In this document: piece after piece, positions 7,529-16,392 of the stretch
How the letters are laid out: each line of letters starts with the position of its first letter
How positions within the stretch are numbered: position 1 is the first letter of the stretch
Assembly (NCBI GenBank): GCA_029906195.1
Contig: JARWSJ010000002.1
Coordinates: forward strand, 930,001 to 994,000
Direction of reading: 5' to 3'
Length of the DNA stretch: 64,000 bases
Source of the DNA: Chitinophagaceae bacterium 26-R-25
Lineage (GTDB): Bacteria; Bacteroidota; Bacteroidia; Chitinophagales; Chitinophagaceae
Translations under genes and position numbers: made by a program
The notes under the pieces: model-generated
Told to the model about the DNA's origin: nothing
What the model saw: the letters and a program-made list of their open reading frames with translations, nothing else
The model's database searches: none

Positions 7529-10500
7529 ATGAACCTTTCTTCCAGGCAAAAAAAATGGACCATCATTCTATTGATTCCCTTTGCACTTTTGTTTATCCTG
7601 GGAGGCATTTTACATTACCTCATCGCTTTTAAAGTAAAGGATATTGCCAAATATGCCGTGTATAAAGAGTCTGATGGCGTGTATTCATTTGATGCATCTT
7701 CCATAGATGTTTCCATTTGGAAGAAGACGATCGTTCTCAAGAATTGCCGGCTGGTTTGTAATGATACGGCTAACGTTGTAACCAGTTATTCTGCCAGGAT
7801 TCCCGAGGTATATTTCAGGCTTCAATCCGTGAGAAAATTATTGTTCAATAAACAGGTTGCGATTGACAGCATGTCCATTGCGATGCCTCAGGTCGATATC
7901 AGGTCGCATAAAATGGAAGCAATAGATAATAAACCCATCAGCTTCCATGCATCGCAAATAATAGATGTTTTGCACAAAATGGTAGCATCACTTCAGGTAA
8001 GAAGTTTCAATATCAGGGACGCCTCTCTTTCTTACCTCACCACTAAAACAGGTGTTCCGTTTCAAAGCGATCATATCAATTTTTATATCAGCAATTTTTC
8101 TAAAAAAGATAAGGAGAAGAAATATCTTTTTTCGTCTGATGATATTGATATGTACATCACAGATCAACACTGGAAATTGCCGGACGGGATACATGAAGTA
8201 GCTTTCAAAAAATTACATTTTTCCGGAAAGAATCAATACTTCGAACTGGATTCTTGCGTGCTTAAAACAAGGGCTACGCCAGAACACGCAGGCATTGTGA
8301 TAGCAACCGACAAATTGTTTTTCAACTCAAAAAACTTACAGAACGTTTATCAAAACAATTCGCTTGAAATAGACACGCTCAATTGTATTCATCCTGTGTT
8401 GAGCATGGAGACATCACAAAAGAAAGGGCACGATACCACGAGGGCCGTTTCCAATGCATTGCAAAGACTTTTCGAAAGTGTGAATTTTAAGTACCTCAGC
8501 ATTGTGGATGGGCAGGTGTTGCAAAATGGAATTGGAAATACAAACCCAACATATGGCACACGCAAGGCCAACATCCTCGTCTATAATCTTGACTATAACG
8601 CAAACAGGAAAGAACCGTTAACAACGGATAGCGTAAAGTTGCGGCTGAGCGAAATAGCATTTATATCTAAAGACAGTATGCAGCGACTCGATATCAATGA
8701 TTTTTATTTCAATAAAAACGAGTTGATCATGTACCAGGCTGCTTATAGCCCTACGGAAAAAAATAATAACAGTAAAGGGTTGAGCTTCAAAACACCTGCG
8801 TTGCGCATAGACAACATCAGCATTTCTGATTTGCTGAATGAAAAGTTGAAGGGAACGAAGGCGCGGTTGTATGCTCCGCATTTTACGATGTTTGATAAAA
8901 CACCTGCAACAAAAGGCAATCCTGGTCGTCCAAATAGCATGGATAATTTCTACAAGGTATTGCATGGTTTGCACGATATGATAGACGTGGATACTTTCCA
9001 GGTTATTAACGGTGAATTGCGCTATGACATTAGCCGCAATTCAACTCATTCAACGATGAAAAATCTGAATGCGACTATTTTATTGCAAAAACTTTTTGAC
9101 AGCGATTCTTTAGTTGATATCAAACGCTCAATGCCGGAACTCACTGTTGGCGAAATAAATCTGTCGTCACCCAAAATGAAATTGAATGCGAGACAATACA
9201 GATTTAAGGGAACACATCGCCACAACTGGGCCAAATCATTTGAGCTTCACTTGAAAAATAATACATCGGTAAAAGGGCAAGACTTGTATTGGGAAATTTT
9301 CGACTGGGATTTGCTGGCCAATCACCACATCATTTCATTTGAGTATTTAAAGGCAGATAAACTGATTGTTGATAATGAGTCGACTGTCACCGCAGCTAGA
9401 AAGAATACTACGGCTAAGAAATTACCAGTCATAACGATCCGTCGTTTGGATATAGATACTCTTTTGGTGGAAAAGAAAATGAAAAACGGAGGAGACATAA
9501 AACTTACCGGCAGAAATATTTGCCTGGATGACATTGCTTCAAAAGAGAATTATATGGTGTGGGGAAACATGGTGGCAGATTTTAGTAATATCCATCTTGC
9601 AAATTCCAACATGAATGTAAAGGTTGATAAGTTTAGCATCAATAACGAATATCAAAATGAGATGCATGGTGTTTCGATTAAAACTACTAAGGAAGGACAA
9701 TCAACAAGCATCTCAATTCCACTGGCAATTATTAAAACGCAGATACATTCCAGCAGTATAAAGCAGGCTGATATAAGCGAGATTGTTGTTAATAACGCGA
9801 AGGCGAATATTCACGCAAAGTCAACGGATTTCGACAAGGAGGGTAAGAGAAATTTTAAAGTGCCTCTTGATCTGACCGCAGCAAAGGTTATGGTAAACAA
9901 TGCTACTGTAAATTATGTTGCAGAAAATATTGCAGATTCAATGACGGTAAATTGTAAGCTGGACATGAATCTGAAGGACCTTATAACTTCAAAGGAGGGA
10001 GACACAAAATTAACTTACGGCCTCGCCGTTGTTACTGTTAAGGATGCACAAATGAAGAGGGGATTGCTGGATGTGCAGGTGCCTTTGGCCGCTCTTATTA
10101 CAACCAATGGAAGAGGCAAATTGAATAGTGAAAATCAATTGCAGGTAAACAGTGGACTGCAGGTTAAGTGGCAGAATGTTTCTGTAAAAACACAAAAAGG
10201 AGATAGTGCCTCATTGGCAATAAATAAATTGACCGGTTCGTACACCGACAGTCATTTTACTTCTCATCCTGCAGAAAAGCAATCCATTCAAGCATTACTG
10301 AACCGGGCCACGATCAGTAACGGAAATATGGTTTACAAGGGCAAGACAAACACTGTGAATGTTGGCTCGATAAAATGGAATGAATTGTCAGATAAATTAA
10401 CCGTGAAGGATTTTAGCATGATGCCAAACCTAAACCGCGATTCAGCATTTAAAGAAGGCAACTGGCAGGCAGATTATCTCACGCTGAACGGAAAAGAATT

Positions 10501-11359
10501 GAGTGTTGAAGGTGTGCAGTGGAAAAGAACGAAAGGAGATTCATCAATAGTCATCAGAAACATAACGTTGGATAGTTTAATGCTCGCCACTGCCCGCGAC
10601 AAGCGTCTGCCATTTAAGCACGGTGTTGAAAAGCCAATGCCGACAATGCTTATACAAAACCTTCCACTCAGGGTAGATGTCGATACAATACGCGTGAAAA
10701 ACAGTCATGTAGAAGTGCATGAGATATCGAAAGTGACCAACAAGGAAGGTGTAATTCCCATTGACAATATCAATGCGGTGATCACTAATTTTTCCAATTA
10801 CAACAATAGCAACGATAGTTTGACCATTTATGCAAGCGCGGATATTTTTGGCGGCACCATCAGGCACTTTCATTATAAAGAGTCTTATGGTGACTCGCTC
10901 TCTGCATTTAGTGTAAGGGTTGCGTTATCGCCATTGCGTTTGCCTGGATTAACAACAGCAGTGATGCCTCTTAGTGGTGTAAAAGTTAATGATGGCAATT
11001 CCGACACACTGTTTGCTTCATGGGTGGGCAACAAATACGCAGCTGTGGGTGATATGAACTTCTATTACGACAAACTGAAAATTGAATTGCTGGACCCGAA
11101 AGACTTCAGTCATCACAGCCTGAAAATAAGAATTGAAAATATGCTCGCAGGCGTGCTGATCAAAAAGAGCAACAATAAAAATTCCAGGACTTTTTTTGTT
11201 CGCGACAGGGAAAAATTTGTTTTTAACTATTGGGTAAAAACCTGTCTGAGCGGCCTGCTCACCAGTGTTGGCATGAAGAAGAACAAAAAGTATTTGAGGG
11301 AATACAACTCGAGTAAGGAGAAGTATTCGCTGCCTGCGGCGTACAGAGTGACTGAATAA
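7529..11359 (+). CDS. Very large membrane-anchored AsmA-like protein
   Basis: 1276 aa from the ATG at 7529; the open frame from 7475 adds 18 unlikely residues that include the end of the terminator region. A basic N-terminus (MNLSSRQKKW) is followed by one membrane helix (about residues 9-31, ILLIPFALLFILGGILHYLIAF), then about 1200 residues of beta-rich, periodic sequence with many short strands of the type DSLxLxxVxVxN. This resembles the AsmA / DUF748 group, thought to form long lipid-carrying grooves across the periplasm. The C-terminus is basic and has a hydrophobic stretch (VKTCLSGLLTSVGMKK). The last residues VTE and the TAA stop lie in an inverted repeat. The family assignment is by general pattern only. 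Confidence 0.55.
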   Translation: MNLSSRQKKWTIILLIPFALLFILGGILHYLIAFKVKDIAKYAVYKESDGVYSFDASSIDVSIWKKTIVLKNCRLVCNDTANVVTSYSARIPEVYFRLQSVRKLLFNKQVAIDSMSIAMPQVDIRSHKMEAIDNKPISFHASQIIDVLHKMVASLQVRSFNIRDASLSYLTTKTGVPFQSDHINFYISNFSKKDKEKKYLFSSDDIDMYITDQHWKLPDGIHEVAFKKLHFSGKNQYFELDSCVLKTRATPEHAGIVIATDKLFFNSKNLQNVYQNNSLEIDTLNCIHPVLSMETSQKKGHDTTRAVSNALQRLFESVNFKYLSIVDGQVLQNGIGNTNPTYGTRKANILVYNLDYNANRKEPLTTDSVKLRLSEIAFISKDSMQRLDINDFYFNKNELIMYQAAYSPTEKNNNSKGLSFKTPALRIDNISISDLLNEKLKGTKARLYAPHFTMFDKTPATKGNPGRPNSMDNFYKVLHGLHDMIDVDTFQVINGELRYDISRNSTHSTMKNLNATILLQKLFDSDSLVDIKRSMPELTVGEINLSSPKMKLNARQYRFKGTHRHNWAKSFELHLKNNTSVKGQDLYWEIFDWDLLANHHIISFEYLKADKLIVDNESTVTAARKNTTAKKLPVITIRRLDIDTLLVEKKMKNGGDIKLTGRNICLDDIASKENYMVWGNMVADFSNIHLANSNMNVKVDKFSINNEYQNEMHGVSIKTTKEGQSTSISIPLAIIKTQIHSSSIKQADISEIVVNNAKANIHAKSTDFDKEGKRNFKVPLDLTAAKVMVNNATVNYVAENIADSMTVNCKLDMNLKDLITSKEGDTKLTYGLAVVTVKDAQMKRGLLDVQVPLAALITTNGRGKLNSENQLQVNSGLQVKWQNVSVKTQKGDSASLAINKLTGSYTDSHFTSHPAEKQSIQALLNRATISNGNMVYKGKTNTVNVGSIKWNELSDKLTVKDFSMMPNLNRDSAFKEGNWQADYLTLNGKELSVEGVQWKRTKGDSSIVIRNITLDSLMLATARDKRLPFKHGVEKPMPTMLIQNLPLRVDVDTIRVKNSHVEVHEISKVTNKEGVIPIDNINAVITNFSNYNNSNDSLTIYASADIFGGTIRHFHYKESYGDSLSAFSVRVALSPLRLPGLTTAVMPLSGVKVNDGNSDTLFASWVGNKYAAVGDMNFYYDKLKIELLDPKDFSHHSLKIRIENMLAGVLIKKSNNKNSRTFFVRDREKFVFNYWVKTCLSGLLTSVGMKKNKKYLREYNSSKEKYSLPAAYRVTE

Positions 11360-11452
11360 CTGAATGACTGAATAACTGAATGCCTGAATTTCTATTTTGC
11401 AGTATAATGTTCAAGCACTCAGTTATTCAGTTATTGAGTTATTCAGTTATTA
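11350..11452. repeat. Inverted repeat, TAACTGAA 8-mer family
   Basis: The left arm (11350-11387) reads ACTGAATAACTGAATGACTG and the right arm (11416-11452) is its complement. The stops of both convergent genes are inside: TAA of the AsmA-like gene (11357-11359) and TGA of the GAF gene (11443-11445, minus strand). Confidence 0.95.
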
Positions 11453-12600
11453 TTCCTGGCAAATGAACACCTGAACGAAATACGGTTGTCTTCATTCTTC
11501 AACTCATACATTCCTCCGTGAAGTTCAATCCTGTTGAGGATCGTATTGAAAGTGAGACTTTGCTCTTCAAGTAATTCGATGCTGTTGTTTATTGAGCTGC
11601 AATCAATTTTTATATTAATGGATTGTGTAGGGTCGATATAAATAATGGCCTCTACTTTGTCGCCGTTGCAGGAAAGCATTTCAAGGAATTGTACTGTAAT
11701 GCGGAATATATTCAATGCAAGGTCAGAAGGAATATTTGTTGCTCTGTCCTTCCATTTCATTTGAACGTCAAACCACGGCTTCCTGTTTAGCTGCAGTAAA
11801 AAATCAGAAAGAATGTCTTCAAGATCAATACAGGGTACATTGATGGGATTGAATGATTTCGACAGTTTGCGCATTTCATCTACAAGGGAACCCAGTTGCC
11901 TTTTTGCTTTTTGCACATAGGGTGCGCTGGCCGAATCTGTGTCTTCTGCAACATTAAGATACATAAGGCAGGAGGCAACAATTTGCGCGAAATTTTCATG
12001 CAGTTCTATTCCTATCAATTGACGCTCTTTTTCCTGTTCGTTCAAAGTACGCTGCAAAGTTTTTCTTTCGATATCAATTAAGGCATCTGCCTTTTTTAAG
12101 ATCAGGGCGTTTCTTTTTCTCAGCTCCAGTAATTTGGTCACTTGCAATGAGATTATTTCCATTGCCCGAATCTGCTCATTGTCAAAAGAAAGTTCCCTCG
12201 AATCGCAAACACAAACAGTTCCAATGTTATAGCCGTTAGAAGAAACGATGGGCGTGCCCGCATAAAAGCGAATGAAGGCGCCTCCCGTTACTGCCGGGTT
12301 GCCGGCAAATCGTTCATCCAATGTTGCATTGGGAACAACAAGTGTGTCTTTTTGAAGTATTGTATGGGAACAAAATGAAAGGTCGCGTGGCACTTCTGTT
12401 CTGCTGCTGCCCACACTGGCTTTGTACCATTGGCGGTCCTTATCAATGAACGAAATGGCTGCATAAGTGCAGTGGGTAATTTGCTTGACGAGCTCTGAGA
12501 GATCGTCGAACTCTTTCTCAGGAGGCGTATACATAATGTTGTAAGCCTCAAGCTCCGATAAACGTATTTCTTCATCAAGTGGCAGGTGTGCCTTTCTCAT
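11443..12600 (-). CDS. GAF sensor with HisKA_3-type helix and degenerate ATPase domain
   Basis: 385 aa, cytoplasmic. A GAF domain spans about residues 25-160 (ITHCTYAAISFIDKDRQWYK ... GTVCVCDSRE). A helical DHp-like segment follows, with EKERQLIGIELHENFAQIV resembling the HisKA_3 phospho-acceptor region (His201). The C-terminal ~130 residues sit where a HATPase_c domain should be, but the N box (FRITVQFLEML) lacks the Asn/His pattern and no DxGxG motif is seen (DCSSINNSIELL stands instead). It may sense a small molecule or redox state and act as a pseudokinase or partner. The last residues NNN and the stop lie in the convergent inverted repeat. Confidence 0.75.
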   Translation of the reverse strand: MRKAHLPLDEEIRLSELEAYNIMYTPPEKEFDDLSELVKQITHCTYAAISFIDKDRQWYKASVGSSRTEVPRDLSFCSHTILQKDTLVVPNATLDERFAGNPAVTGGAFIRFYAGTPIVSSNGYNIGTVCVCDSRELSFDNEQIRAMEIISLQVTKLLELRKRNALILKKADALIDIERKTLQRTLNEQEKERQLIGIELHENFAQIVASCLMYLNVAEDTDSASAPYVQKAKRQLGSLVDEMRKLSKSFNPINVPCIDLEDILSDFLLQLNRKPWFDVQMKWKDRATNIPSDLALNIFRITVQFLEMLSCNGDKVEAIIYIDPTQSINIKIDCSSINNSIELLEEQSLTFNTILNRIELHGGMYELKNEDNRISFRCSFARNNN

Positions 12601-12620
12601 AGATGTTGGAGTTGGATTAC

Positions 12621-12628
12621 CAAAAATA
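12621..12628 (-). promoter_or_regulatory. -7 box TATTTTTG of the GAF gene
   Basis: An exact TAnnTTTG match on the minus strand, 20 bases before the ATG at 12600. Confidence 0.6.
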
Positions 12629-12661
12629 ACTGAAAAGACGTTTGGATGGTTCTATGTGGAA

Positions 12662-12755
12662 AACTGAATAACTGAATAACTGAGTGTTGGAAGGCCATAG
12701 TGCAAAATCAAAAATCAACCATTCAATTATTCAGTTAATCAGTTATTCAGTTATT
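12662..12755. repeat. Inverted repeat, TAACTGAA family, between divergent genes
   Basis: The arms at 12662-12684 and 12721-12755 have the same orientation as the other copies, although no gene ends here: the flanking GAF and VOC genes are divergent. Confidence 0.9.
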
Positions 12756-13038
12756 TGCCTTCGTAGAAAATATTCCCCACCAATTCCCTTTGATTAACCG
12801 GGAAATTGAATAACTTTAGAGACGTCGGTTGTGGTTTGATCCTTCCATTATAAATCAGCAAAGAACTCACTTGATCATGATATAGCTTTGATTGGTTGAA
12901 GAATGCACTTCACGCCACAACACCATTTGTAAACCTTTCATTGCCGGAAGTTAGTCGGTTGCCATATGATATGAAGCTTATGCTTGATTTTGTGTGTTGA
13001 ACGAATAATTGTCTGCGTGATACTAAAACCATCTCTTT
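12756..13038. other. Gene-free stretch upstream of the VOC gene
   Basis: I see no credible gene. A near-match to the -7 box (TGATTTTG) lies around 12980-12990, which could serve the gene at 13039. Nothing else was recognised. Confidence 0.4.
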
Positions 13039-13428
13039 ATGCCAGGACCTGCTTTTACGACTTACGGCCTCACGCACATCGCACTTGCTGTAAAGAATGT
13101 GCAGCAATCAGTAGATTTTTATGAAAAAGTTTTTGGCGCTTACGTCATGCACAGCACACCTAACTGGGCCCAGGTGCAAACGCCCGGGGCAAACGACATT
13201 ATTGTGTTCGAGGAAAACAAGGAGCTCGCCGGAAAGAACAATTGCGGCATCATGCATTTTGGTTTTCGCCTTACCAATGCCAACGAAATTAAAAAGGTAA
13301 CAGATGTGCTTTCAACGGTAAATGCGCCCATTGTTGAGCAAGGTGAATTTGTGCCGGGCGAACCTTTTGTGTACTTCAAAGATCCGGATGGATATACGGT
13401 GGAAGTGTGGTACGAAAACGAAGAGTAA
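13039..13428 (+). CDS. Glyoxalase/VOC-superfamily protein
   Basis: 129 aa, one complete VOC (vicinal oxygen chelate) domain pair. LTHIALAVKNVQQSVDFYEK gives the first metal-ligand position (His13), MHFGFRL gives His73, and DPDGYTVEVWYENEE gives Glu122, so three likely metal ligands are present. VOC proteins include glyoxalase I, fosfomycin-resistance enzymes and dioxygenases, and the sequence alone does not tell which applies. It is cytoplasmic and has no operon partner. The stop codon TAA is the first element of a long inverted repeat shared with the convergent bestrophin gene. Confidence 0.85.
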   Translation: MPGPAFTTYGLTHIALAVKNVQQSVDFYEKVFGAYVMHSTPNWAQVQTPGANDIIVFEENKELAGKNNCGIMHFGFRLTNANEIKKVTDVLSTVNAPIVEQGEFVPGEPFVYFKDPDGYTVEVWYENEE

Positions 13429-13612
13429 TTGAAAATTGAAAGTTGAAAGTTGAAAATGATGGGAACGCAGATTTTCATGATTTTCATGATTGTCATGATT
13501 TGAAATTTTGATAAATGCATATGTATCAAATAAACAATCTTAATAAATCTTGACAATCATGAAAATCAGCGTTCCATTTTCAATTTTCAACTTTCAATTT
13601 TCAATTAATTAA
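13428..13612. repeat. Nested two-family inverted repeat between convergent genes
   Basis: The outer arms are TTGAAAATTGAAAG arrays (13429-13456 and 13573-13606). The inner arms start GGAACGCAGATTTTCATGAT (13460-13502) and end with the complement, finishing at about 13573. The stops of the VOC gene (13426-13428) and the bestrophin gene (13609-13611) border the outer arms. Confidence 0.9.
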
Positions 13613-14508
13613 AGCACATATTCCCCGCCATGCATTGTCGGTTCTGGTGCTGGAATTTTTGATTCTCCGAGCATTTGAAGAAGATTGATTTCTATGTTGC
13701 GTGTGATGCTGTTTAGCGGAACGCATTCGGGAGCAATTTCAAATGGGTTCATAATGGCCATGCCACTAATATGCGTTGTATGAAACACAAAACCCAATAC
13801 CCATCCCAGTAGAATTGCCCACGGACCAGCGTTTTCAGACGCTGTAACTGTTACACAAACAACGAGCAGCCAAATAAACAAACGGGTGAAGTAAATATAA
13901 TTGGTAGGGAAAACCGTGTTGTTGATGCGTTCTGATTTTCCCATATGATCACAAAAGTTTTGCAGCAAACTATTTATTTGAATAAAGCGAAATCCATCGA
14001 TTAGTTGATGGTCCGATAATCGTTGTATATCCGCCGCCTGAAGGTCGAGAATGGCACTAGGTATGTTGACAAACGGTTTTACTTTTAATGCGTCTTCTTC
14101 TGAAAGAAATTTCTTGTACTCATCATCATGCACTTTTCTAAGACTTGTTTTCAGCGCGTACAAAAAGCCGATGTGTCTTAATATCATTCTTCGCACCAGG
14201 ATGGTTTTGCCTTCATCATCTGAAGTATAAGAAAGAAGATGTCGCGTCCATGACCTGGAATCGTTTACAATGCCACCCCAGATAATTCTTGCTTCCCACC
14301 ACCTGCTGTAAGCCTGGTTATTGTTAAATGCAATAAAGAACGCCATCGCTGTTCCCATCAGCGTTGTAACCATCGCGGGAATACGAATTTGCGGCGTAAG
14401 ATATATGTCAACATAGTAAGCAAAGGCGCAAAGGCTGATCATTATAAGATCTACCTTCCACGTAAGCTTGACGATTCTATACAGTGTAAGATTCTGTTTG
14501 AGCAGCAT
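13609..14508 (-). CDS. Bestrophin-family anion channel (UPF0187)
   Basis: 299 aa. N-terminal membrane helices (about residues 18-37, LIMISLCAFAYYVD, and 44-58, MVTTLMGTAMAFFIAFN) are followed by the family signature NNQAYSRWWEARIIWGGIVN. A second helical pair lies at about residues 205-255 (RLFIWLLVVCVTVTASENAG, WAILLGWVLGFVFHTTHISG). The ending EIAPECVPLNSITRNIEINLLQ matches bacterial bestrophins, which form pentameric chloride channels in the inner membrane. The length is normal for the family (about 300 aa). It probably helps ion or osmotic balance. It is convergent with the VOC gene. Confidence 0.9.
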   Translation of the reverse strand: MLLKQNLTLYRIVKLTWKVDLIMISLCAFAYYVDIYLTPQIRIPAMVTTLMGTAMAFFIAFNNNQAYSRWWEARIIWGGIVNDSRSWTRHLLSYTSDDEGKTILVRRMILRHIGFLYALKTSLRKVHDDEYKKFLSEEDALKVKPFVNIPSAILDLQAADIQRLSDHQLIDGFRFIQINSLLQNFCDHMGKSERINNTVFPTNYIYFTRLFIWLLVVCVTVTASENAGPWAILLGWVLGFVFHTTHISGMAIMNPFEIAPECVPLNSITRNIEINLLQMLGESKIPAPEPTMHGGEYVL

Positions 14509-14541
14509 TGGTAGTGCTTTTAGTAAGAAGCTAAAATATTG

Positions 14542-14647
14542 AAAAGTAAAAAATCAAAAGTAAAAATTCAAAAATGTGCACGCTCAAAAAAGAATGCTAT
14601 TTCACGTGAATGACGGCCTTTTTTACTTTTGAATTTTTACTTTTGAC
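14542..14647. repeat. Inverted repeat, AAAAGTAAAAATTC family
   Basis: The left arm (14542-14574) and right arm (14619-14647) are complementary and separated by 44 bases that include a short TTCACGTGAA palindrome. The stop of the barrel gene (14652-14654) lies just beyond the right arm. Confidence 0.85.
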
Positions 14648-14651
14648 TTCA

Positions 14652-15923
14652 TCAAAATACCTCGCTTGCCCCAAAATAGAATCCGGATGAGTTCTGACCA
14701 AACGCATAATCTATCGACATGTTCATTTTTGCTTTTTTATTGAATAAGAAACGTAAACCAACGCCACCTGCAGGTTTTAAGTAGTCAAATAAATTAACGT
14801 TAGCGTCTTTGTTAGTTGTTGTAATTGCACTGCCAAACACAACGCCACTGATCAGCTGATTGCACATAATGGGAAAGCGATATTCAGCCTCCATGTCCAC
14901 CAACTGCTCGCCTCTAAAGCGTCCGTTCGTATAACCGCGACCACTCCTGCTTCTCTGATCGTACCCAATAGCGGGCAGGGCGAGGTAAGGAACATCACCA
15001 CCTGTCACAAAATTTCCGATCACCCAAACACCAAGTACATGCTGGTTTTTATTCGGAATAATTTTTTTGAATGCTCTAAACTCTGCCCACAGGACAGAGC
15101 TGGATTTATCACTGCCCAGCCAGGTAGGGTTTGTGCGAAAATTCAGGTTTGCAAACATTCCCTTTTCAGTGTTAACCATATTGTCCCGCGTGTCGTACAT
15201 AAGGTTTAAGCTCACACCCATCATCGTGTAGTGGGTAGGGTTGAAGCCATGCTTCATGCTGTAAGTATAGTGGCTGGTATATTTTTTTACTGTGCTTACT
15301 GTGTCAAGGCTAAGATCGTGGATATGATCGTAAGTGTCCAGGTGAATGCCCGGACCTACATAAAAGCCATTGCCTACCGACCATGAAGCGGTTTGGTGTA
15401 GTTTGAAATAATTGAACGTCATCGGTTGGGCAAGCGAATCCGTTGGCATCGTTTGACCGTTGAAGTTGATCTTGTTGACGATAGCACCTTCCGGCGCATT
15501 TGTTCCCAACCCGTAAGTTGGTTCCGAATATTTAAAGTAGCGCCAATCTCCCGAAAGGAATATCTTACTCTTGTTTAAGTAAATGTTGTTGCGCAGAAAA
15601 ATCAGGACCTGGGCCTTGGTGGTGTATTGTACATTGGCCTGGAAGGCAGAAATTTTAGAGCCAGGTACCTGGAAAGCTCCCTGCCCGGTTATGCCAAATA
15701 CAAATCCTGTGGTGGGAGATGAGTTGAACACTGGCGCCACAAATATGGCAGAGTTTTTTGGTTTTTTAGGCTTCATGTTAAACAAACTTCTGGCCACATC
15801 TGAAAGGTCCCGGGGTGCACACGTATCCGCGCCTTCAAATGCATAGGAGACGGACGGTGAGCTAGTCAAAAAAAACAAAAGACAGTTAGCAATAAAGACG
15901 TTCTTTCCTAAGGTAAAAATCAT
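14652..15923 (-). CDS. BamA/surface-antigen-type outer-membrane barrel protein
   Basis: 423 aa from the ATG at 15923; the open frame begins at 16025, but the shorter form gives a proper signal peptide (MIFTLGKNVFIANCLLFFLT...SYAFEG). There are no POTRA domains. The protein is one barrel like the C-terminal 'surface antigen' domain of Omp85 proteins: FVAPVFNSSPTTGFVFGITGQ at the start, GVSLNLMYDTRDNMVNTEKGMFANL (the NxxxPxxG-like turn), YDQRSRSGRGYTNGRFRGEQLVDMEAEYR, and a C-terminal strand ending YFGASEVF. RGYTNGRFRGEQ corresponds to the VRGF/Y-type L6 region of Omp85 barrels. Its client is unknown. Confidence 0.85.
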   Translation of the reverse strand: MIFTLGKNVFIANCLLFFLTSSPSVSYAFEGADTCAPRDLSDVARSLFNMKPKKPKNSAIFVAPVFNSSPTTGFVFGITGQGAFQVPGSKISAFQANVQYTTKAQVLIFLRNNIYLNKSKIFLSGDWRYFKYSEPTYGLGTNAPEGAIVNKINFNGQTMPTDSLAQPMTFNYFKLHQTASWSVGNGFYVGPGIHLDTYDHIHDLSLDTVSTVKKYTSHYTYSMKHGFNPTHYTMMGVSLNLMYDTRDNMVNTEKGMFANLNFRTNPTWLGSDKSSSVLWAEFRAFKKIIPNKNQHVLGVWVIGNFVTGGDVPYLALPAIGYDQRSRSGRGYTNGRFRGEQLVDMEAEYRFPIMCNQLISGVVFGSAITTTNKDANVNLFDYLKPAGGVGLRFLFNKKAKMNMSIDYAFGQNSSGFYFGASEVF

Positions 15924-16045
15924 AATGATTGATGCTGGTTTTAAATCAGGTATCACTACCCAGGGCAATACAAAGGCTAACAATGGAAAGTCGTAAATGT
16001 TCATTGTCAGGTGGTTTGGCGGCAAAATAACTGACTGCGCTAAAC

Positions 16046-16232
16046 AAGTAGCCGGTAGCCAGAATGCAAGTAGCCAGTGGCGGCATAGTCTATTCGATTA
16101 ATGACGCAATTTTTTTAAATGAATCGTCAATAGATTTTCATCGTTTGTGAAACAATAAATCAAAAGAAAATAAGGACAGCAGCACACAAACACCGGAATC
16201 CGGCCACTGGCCACTGGCTACTGGCCGCTTGC
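16046..16232. repeat. Inverted repeat, GGCTACTGGCCACTGGC family, between divergent genes
   Basis: The left arm (16046-16083, AAGTAGCCGGTAGCCAG...) pairs with the right arm (16195-16232, GGCCACTGGCTACTGGCC). The spacer is 111 bases. TAG lies on the strand entering each arm. Words of this family also form the translated tail of the ferritin-like gene. Confidence 0.85.
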
Positions 16233-16392
16233 TTTTCCCAAATCAAATTCCCCTCATCCTTGTTTCTTTGCCCCAGTCTCTTATCTTCGTGATGGATACA
16301 GAAAGCTTGCTTATGAGACTGCCAATGGCTGATACTCTGATTGTCGCGTATATGCAGGTGTTTCCGGCTCCTATCCCCTTATTTACTTTATT

